Source of the DNA: JAADCS01 sp964473735
Lineage (GTDB): Bacteria > Hydrothermota > Hydrothermia > LBFQ01
NCBI GenBank assembly: GCA_964473735.1
Contig: CAYYQD010000063.1
Location: forward strand, 1-9,782
Direction of reading: 5' to 3'
DNA: 9,782 bases
Below are positions 6,489-9,782 of this stretch, in pieces. Both the position numbers and the translations under genes were made by a program. Numbering within the stretch: the first letter of the stretch is position 1; each line of letters starts with the position of its first letter. The notes beneath the pieces are model-generated. The model searched no databases. It was not told where the DNA came from and was given only the letters and a program-made list of their open reading frames with translations.

Positions 6489-6971
6489 TCAGTGCTCCCT
6501 ATCAAAGAGGGGTTTAAGGAGCCTGTAGGTCTCGTCTATGCCAACGGATATGACACGGGTGTCTGCTATGACCGGCATGAAGTTGTTATCACCGTTCCAG
6601 CGGGGTACGATGTGAAGGTGTATGTGCCCCTCGTACCCGGCTCCCCCTACCCTGCCTATGTTGAAGCCCACGTTGAAACCGTCGGGCTTTAACGCTAACC
6701 TGAGGTTCTCTATGCTCCACTGAAGTAGATCAAACATCTCCGTGTACTCCTCTTTCGTGAGGTATTCGGGGGAAGACTTGTGGGAGTAGGGGGCTATCAT
6801 AAGGTGTCCGGAGTTGTAGGGGAAGATGTTCAGGATTATGAAGTTATGCTTACCCCTGTAGAGGATGTAAGCTTCCTCGTCCCTCTCCTTCGGCTTGGTA
6901 CAGAAGATACACTCGTCCTTCTTAACGTGCAGGATGAACTTCGCCCTCCACGGAGCCCATATCTTCCGCAT
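6489..6971 (-). CDS. HIT-family nucleotide hydrolase/phosphorylase (Ap4A phosphorylase-like)
   Basis: A 160-residue soluble protein of the histidine-triad superfamily, which hydrolyses or transfers nucleoside phosphates such as dinucleoside polyphosphates. The active-site triad is GHIHLHIVPRW with H116, H118 and H120; H118 is the expected nucleophile. The N-terminus IWAPWRAKFI followed by ECIFC (C21, C24) is characteristic of the Ap4A-phosphorylase-like subgroup, where the CxxC and two histidines bind zinc. NSGHLMIAPYSHK (53-65) matches the conserved strand before the helix. Length and domain are complete. It has its own TAGAAT box 6 bases upstream of ATG, in the 50-base gap after the propeller gene. 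The coiled-coil gene follows after 6 bases. The physiological substrate cannot be read from the sequence. Confidence 0.93.
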   Translation of the reverse strand: MRKIWAPWRAKFILHVKKDECIFCTKPKERDEEAYILYRGKHNFIILNIFPYNSGHLMIAPYSHKSSPEYLTKEEYTEMFDLLQWSIENLRLALKPDGFNVGFNIGRVGGAGYEGHIHLHIVPRWNGDNNFMPVIADTRVISVGIDETYRLLKPLFDREH

Positions 6972-6977
6972 GCCACT

Positions 6978-6983
6978 ATTCTA
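6978..6983 (-). promoter_or_regulatory. TAGAAT -10 box at leaderless spacing (HIT gene)
   Basis: On the reverse strand TAGAAT is followed by AGTGGC and then ATG at 6971, a 6-base gap with no Shine-Dalgarno. No clear -35 is seen. It would give the HIT and coiled-coil genes a promoter separate from that of the propeller gene. Confidence 0.55.
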
Positions 6984-7021
6984 CTCGGGATAGACGTTGA
7001 GAGGGAGCACGACCCTGCCCC

Positions 7022-7762
7022 TTAAAACACCTTAAACCTCTTCAGCTCCCCTACCTCAAGGAGAGGAACATAAACGTACTTACCATCAAACCCTATACCC
7101 GCCGGGGTACGGAGCCCCTTGGCCACGACGGAGTAGGTGCCGTCCAGTCTGACCTTCAGGACCTTACCGGACTCGTATCCGGAGGCCAGCAGGACGTCCT
7201 CCCCTTCCACGTATATCAGGCCGTCCCCCCCGTCTATATCGTGGGAGACCAGGACCGTGTCCAGCTTCCCGTCGTGCCACCGCAGTATCCTGCCCGGTTT
7301 CGTGAAGGTTACTATGTACAGACCTCCCCTACCGTCCGTAGCCAGACCGTTGGGTTTCTCAACCTGCAGGACCTTTCTGACGGTCTTACGGACGGGGTCC
7401 ACCTCGTACACGGCATCCCCGAAGGTGTCGCTAACCAGCACCTTACCACCCCTGCCGCACGTTATACCGTTCAGGAACTGGGCCTTAAAGCTCTTCGGCC
7501 CCACGACTAAGAAGACGGCGGACTTATCCTTAACGGCCCACACCCGGTCGACGTCGGCGACGTACAGCACACCGCGACAGAAGGCCAGACCTTTCGGATC
7601 CTTCAGATAGGAGGCCCAGACGCTCCACCTCTTTCCCTTACGAACATACACCTTCCCGTCCCTCTTTCCGAACTCCCCTATGTCACTCACGAACATCCTG
7701 TCCCCAACCCACAGGACCGTTTCCGGATGCTTGAAGTAGCCGGCCACTAAAAGAGCCATCAT
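7022..7762 (-). CDS. SMP-30/NHL-like six-bladed beta-propeller protein
   Basis: A 246-residue protein consisting only of a beta-propeller. Six repeats of about 41 residues are visible, each with a hydrophobic 'P-x-G-hydrophobic' entry and a VxVSD-like strand: HPETVLWVGDRMFVSDIG, DPKGLAFCRGVLYVADVDRV, LNGITCGRGGKVLVSDTFGD, PNGLATDGRGGLYIVTF, GDGLIYVEGEDVLLASGYES and PAGIGFDGKYVYVPLLEVGE. This is the pattern of SMP-30/gluconolactonase and NHL-repeat proteins. Without a convincing metal-site set, an enzymatic role should not be assumed. There is no typical signal peptide (the protein begins MMALLVAGYFK). The first ATG at 7762 is preferred because a TAAAAT box ends 8 bases before it. The SufT gene is transcribed divergently from the same 96-base region, and a HIT gene follows downstream. 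Confidence 0.82.
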   Translation of the reverse strand: MMALLVAGYFKHPETVLWVGDRMFVSDIGEFGKRDGKVYVRKGKRWSVWASYLKDPKGLAFCRGVLYVADVDRVWAVKDKSAVFLVVGPKSFKAQFLNGITCGRGGKVLVSDTFGDAVYEVDPVRKTVRKVLQVEKPNGLATDGRGGLYIVTFTKPGRILRWHDGKLDTVLVSHDIDGGDGLIYVEGEDVLLASGYESGKVLKVRLDGTYSVVAKGLRTPAGIGFDGKYVYVPLLEVGELKRFKVF

Positions 7763-7770
7763 GGTACCGC

Positions 7771-7776
7771 ATTTTA
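7771..7776 (-). promoter_or_regulatory. TAAAAT -10 box at leaderless spacing (propeller gene)
   Basis: On the reverse strand TAAAAT is followed by GCGGTACC and then ATG at 7762, an 8-base gap with no ribosome binding site. It lies back to back with the SufT promoter box about 70 bases away. Confidence 0.5.
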
Positions 7777-7843
7777 AGGGAGGAGGCTACGGTGAGACGG
7801 GCCGGTCGGGATAATCCTTACTGCAAGGGTCGGAATTCGCCCG

Positions 7844-7849
7844 TAGAAT
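7844..7849 (+). promoter_or_regulatory. TAGAAT -10 box at leaderless spacing (SufT gene)
   Basis: TAGAAT is followed by 9 bases and then ATG at 7859. The competing ATG at 7850 touches the box itself and would lie upstream of the expected transcription start, so the box decides in favour of 7859. There is no Shine-Dalgarno sequence, only a G run two bases from the ATG. Confidence 0.55.
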
Positions 7850-7858
7850 ATGGGGGCT

Positions 7859-8233
7859 ATGCCCGAGAACGGTAAGGAAAGGGAAGAGCTCCAGAGGCTG
7901 GAGGAGATGCGCCAGAGGAACCTGAGCAAGGAGGCCGTTATAGGGGTCCTGAAGGACATTTACGACCCCGAGATACCGGTCAATATCTGGGACTTAGGCC
8001 TGATCTACGCTCTGGAGATAGACCCGGACAAAAAGAGCATATACATCCTTATGACCGTTACGGCCCCGGGATGCCCCGTGGCGGAGCCTCTCCGTATGAT
8101 GGTGGAGGATAGGTTAAGGGCTCTGGGGTTTGAGGACGTGAAGGTGGACCTCACCTTTGACCCCCCGTGGTCCATAGACAGGATGACGGAGGAGGGAAAG
8201 GAGATACTGAGGGCCATGGGGTACCCAATATGA
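7859..8233 (+). CDS. SufT/MIP18 (DUF59) family iron-sulfur assembly factor
   Basis: A 124-residue protein of the MIP18/DUF59 family, whose members (SufT, PaaD, eukaryotic CIA2) help insert or mature Fe-S clusters. The family core is clear: DPEIPVNIWDLGLIY (36-50), MTVTAPGCPVAEPLR (65-79) with the conserved C72, and VDLTFDPPWSIDRMT (96-110). The first about 22 residues are a charged helical extension (KEREELQRLEEMRQR) ahead of the usual domain start. The gene stands apart from any suf or isc genes in this window and is divergent from the propeller gene. The start at 7859 rather than 7850 is chosen from the promoter position. The domain assignment is secure; which targets it serves is unknown. 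Confidence 0.93.
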   Translation: MPENGKEREELQRLEEMRQRNLSKEAVIGVLKDIYDPEIPVNIWDLGLIYALEIDPDKKSIYILMTVTAPGCPVAEPLRMMVEDRLRALGFEDVKVDLTFDPPWSIDRMTEEGKEILRAMGYPI

Positions 8234-8288
8234 TCGGAGGGGTGAAAGGAGGTCCTCCCCTATCGGAACGTGCGGCGAATTTTAGACG

Positions 8289-8309
8289 ACTCTTCTGCGT
8301 GATAAGAGT
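8289..8309 (+). other. small hairpin upstream of the terminal methyltransferase promoter
   Basis: ACTCTT (8289-8294) and AAGAGT (8304-8309) form a six-base-pair stem with a nine-base loop in the 138-base gap between the SufT gene and the methyltransferase. GACG (8285-8288) and CGTC (8322-8325) could extend it across an internal bulge. It lacks a T run, so it is not an obvious terminator. An operator or a chance palindrome are both possible. Confidence 0.25.
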
Positions 8310-8341
8310 ATTCGGTGAAAACGTCGGGTAGCGTACTCCTC

Positions 8342-8347
8342 TAAAAT
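8342..8347 (+). promoter_or_regulatory. TAAAAT -10 box with a leader carrying a strong ribosome site
   Basis: TAAAAT ends 24 bases before the GTG at 8372. Transcription from it would produce a leader of about 16-18 bases containing GGAGGGGAG (8360-8368), a strong Shine-Dalgarno. This differs from the leaderless arrangement of the resident genes. No clear -35 is visible. Confidence 0.45.
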
Positions 8348-8371
8348 ACAAAGACTGTAGGAGGGGAGAGG

Positions 8372-9782
8372 GTGAGGCGAATAACGAAGAAACGTAGGAT
8401 ATACGGTGAGCATTTAACCCCCGTGCAAGTATTCAAGGAGTTCATACTACCCGAAATACGGGAGTACCTCTACGACTACGTATGGGTGGACCTGTTCGCC
8501 GGGAAAGGGAACCTGATACTCCCCATTCTGGAGCTAGTACCTCCCAACAGGAGGGTAGAGTTTTTTAAAAAGCGTATCTTTCTGTTTGATATTCAGGAGG
8601 AGATGGTGGAGGGGGCTATACGCAATGCCATGGAATACGGCATCCCCGGGGAGATAGCCGAAAGGAACATTACCCGGAGGGATACCATAAAAGACTATCC
8701 GGACTTCCTCCTCAATCTGGGCCCACCGGTCTATCATATAACCAATCCCCCGTACCTCTACATCGGATACATAGTGAAACATAGGGAAACGCAGAAGTAT
8801 CTGGAGTACTTCAGGGGTAAAAACGAGGGTTATCAGGACCTGTACCAGCTGGCATTGATGAACGACCTCCGCCATGGGATCAAACGGATGGTCTATATAA
8901 TACCCTCAAACTTCCTGTTCGGTTTTTCGGTTTCAAACAAGGTCAGGATGGATTTTCTCAAGCATTACGCGATAAAGAAGGCTGTAATCTTTGAGAAGGA
9001 GGTGTTTGAGCATACGGGGACGAACGTCGTGATCTGTTTCTTTGAGAAGAAGGATGTACCCAAGCACGAACCCCTTTCGTTTGAGGGAGTTAAGATAAAC
9101 AGAACCATCCAGAGGAAGATTTATGCTTTAGATCCAAAGAGATATTACCGCGCGGGGAGCCCCTTTGAGGAGTTCATAGACGAATTCAGAGCCAAAAACC
9201 CCTTAAAGGTTAGATACTATCTGACCTTAGAGGAAGTGGAGAGGAATAGGGGGAACTTCGTCGTTAAGGTGATAGATGCGAACCGTTTTAACGGTAGGAG
9301 GTACGAGGAGAGGGAAATTTACGTCAACGGGAAGCTGTTTAAAAAAATCCGATCCAACGTTCTTTTCGTCAGGACGGTTGATACGGGAAGTATGGACGGA
9401 AGGGCGGGGTTGTACAAAATAAGGGACGTCTTCGGCGTGGATGGGATTCTGGTGTCCAGGGCGAGGTACAGGACGCACCCGATCCAGCTCTTTATAGAGC
9501 CTCCTCTCTCTCTCAAGGAGCAGATCCTACTTAGGGATTACTTCAACGTAGTCCTTGAGTACTTCAGAGAGGAGACGGACAGTGAATTTATGACGACTTA
9601 CAAGTACTCAAACAGTAAATATACGAGGAAGTACCTCGGTTTATCGCAGGTAAGAAAGTTGATTCAGACCTTCCCCTGGTTGGATTTAACGGAGGATGAG
9701 AGGGAGTATTTCAAAAATTTGATTGAGGATAAGGATGCGAAGGGTATTGTATCCTTCGTAAAGGAGAAGAATAGAAGGAGGA
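8372..9782 (+). CDS. gamma-class DNA adenine-N6 methyltransferase (type II/IIG-like), 3' end beyond window
   Basis: An open frame runs from GTG at 8372 to the window edge (470 codons and one base) without a stop. The first residues MRRITKKRRIYGEHLTP contain the motif-X-like 'Y..HLTP'. VDLFAGKGN (39-47) is SAM-binding motif I, FLFDIQEEM is the motif II region, and NPPY (125-128) is the catalytic motif of adenine-N6 methyltransferases. YQDLYQLALMND and VYIIPSNFLFGF continue the usual gamma-class order, as in M.TaqI-type enzymes. Residues beyond about 230 would then be the target-recognition region. The start is fixed by GGAGGGGAG (8360-8368) and an in-frame TAA at 8342. The gene contains the only CTAG site in the window. 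Whether it is a lone methyltransferase, one half of a restriction-modification pair or a fused type IIG enzyme depends on the missing 3' part. Confidence 0.87.
   Translation, partial: MRRITKKRRIYGEHLTPVQVFKEFILPEIREYLYDYVWVDLFAGKGNLILPILELVPPNRRVEFFKKRIFLFDIQEEMVEGAIRNAMEYGIPGEIAERNITRRDTIKDYPDFLLNLGPPVYHITNPPYLYIGYIVKHRETQKYLEYFRGKNEGYQDLYQLALMNDLRHGIKRMVYIIPSNFLFGFSVSNKVRMDFLKHYAIKKAVIFEKEVFEHTGTNVVICFFEKKDVPKHEPLSFEGVKINRTIQRKIYALDPKRYYRAGSPFEEFIDEFRAKNPLKVRYYLTLEEVERNRGNFVVKVIDANRFNGRRYEEREIYVNGKLFKKIRSNVLFVRTVDTGSMDGRAGLYKIRDVFGVDGILVSRARYRTHPIQLFIEPPLSLKEQILLRDYFNVVLEYFREETDSEFMTTYKYSNSKYTRKYLGLSQVRKLIQTFPWLDLTEDEREYFKNLIEDKDAKGIVSFVKEKNRRR

Noticed and set aside
2242..7036. 14-bp repeat TAAAACACCTTAAA at 2242-2255 and 7023-7036
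   Set aside because: It is AT-rich, one copy is simply the end of the propeller gene, and a match of this length is not surprising by chance in a window of this size.
8238..8261. AGGGG and CCCCT inverted repeat after the SufT stop as a terminator
   Set aside because: Only five base pairs around a 14-base loop, with no T run following.
8242..8331. Small GTG-started frame of 29 codons between the SufT and methyltransferase genes
   Set aside because: Its GGAGGG is directly against the GTG with no spacing, the product has no recognisable pattern, and it overlaps the probable regulatory region.

Overview
The window looks like chromosomal DNA of an uncultured thermophilic bacterium. The resident genes are GC-rich and use many ATA, AGG and AGA codons. 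One gene carries a FlgD/T9SS-like C-terminal fold typical of surface proteins in WOR-3, Hydrothermae and related candidate phyla. Intergenic gaps are very short. The phylum is a guess; bacterial rather than archaeal origin is favoured by the -10-like promoter boxes.

Layout. Bases 1-48 are the 3' part of tRNA-Ala(UGC). Directly after it lies an AT-rich type II restriction-modification cassette (108-2024). It has a beta-class amino-methyltransferase with an extra C-terminal SNase-like fold, followed by an MjaI-type (probably CTAG-specific) endonuclease. At base 2022 the composition switches abruptly back to GC-rich, and a headless gene remnant (2025-2216) follows. The cassette therefore appears to have landed beside the tRNA and removed the 5' part of a resident gene.

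From 2314 to 6130 three forward genes follow: a CPBP/Abi intramembrane protease, a 740-residue modular secreted or surface protein built as [Ig-like, OB, OB] twice plus a FlgD-like tail, and a divergent YchF-type GTPase-like protein with a TGS domain. A reverse-strand group (7762 to 6117) encodes a six-bladed SMP-30/NHL-like propeller, a HIT-family hydrolase, and a small coiled-coil protein with a C-terminal membrane anchor. A SufT/MIP18-type Fe-S assembly factor (7859-8233) is transcribed divergently from it. The last gene (8372 to beyond the window end) is a gamma-class adenine methyltransferase (NPPY motif), probably part of another restriction or defence system.

Two themes link the parts. 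First, five resident genes have a TAGAAT or TAAAAT box ending only 6-9 bases before the start codon, the geometry of leaderless transcripts. The restriction-modification genes and the terminal methyltransferase instead have Shine-Dalgarno leaders. Second, CTAG, the likely target of the MjaI-type enzyme, occurs once in the whole window, inside the terminal methyltransferase gene.
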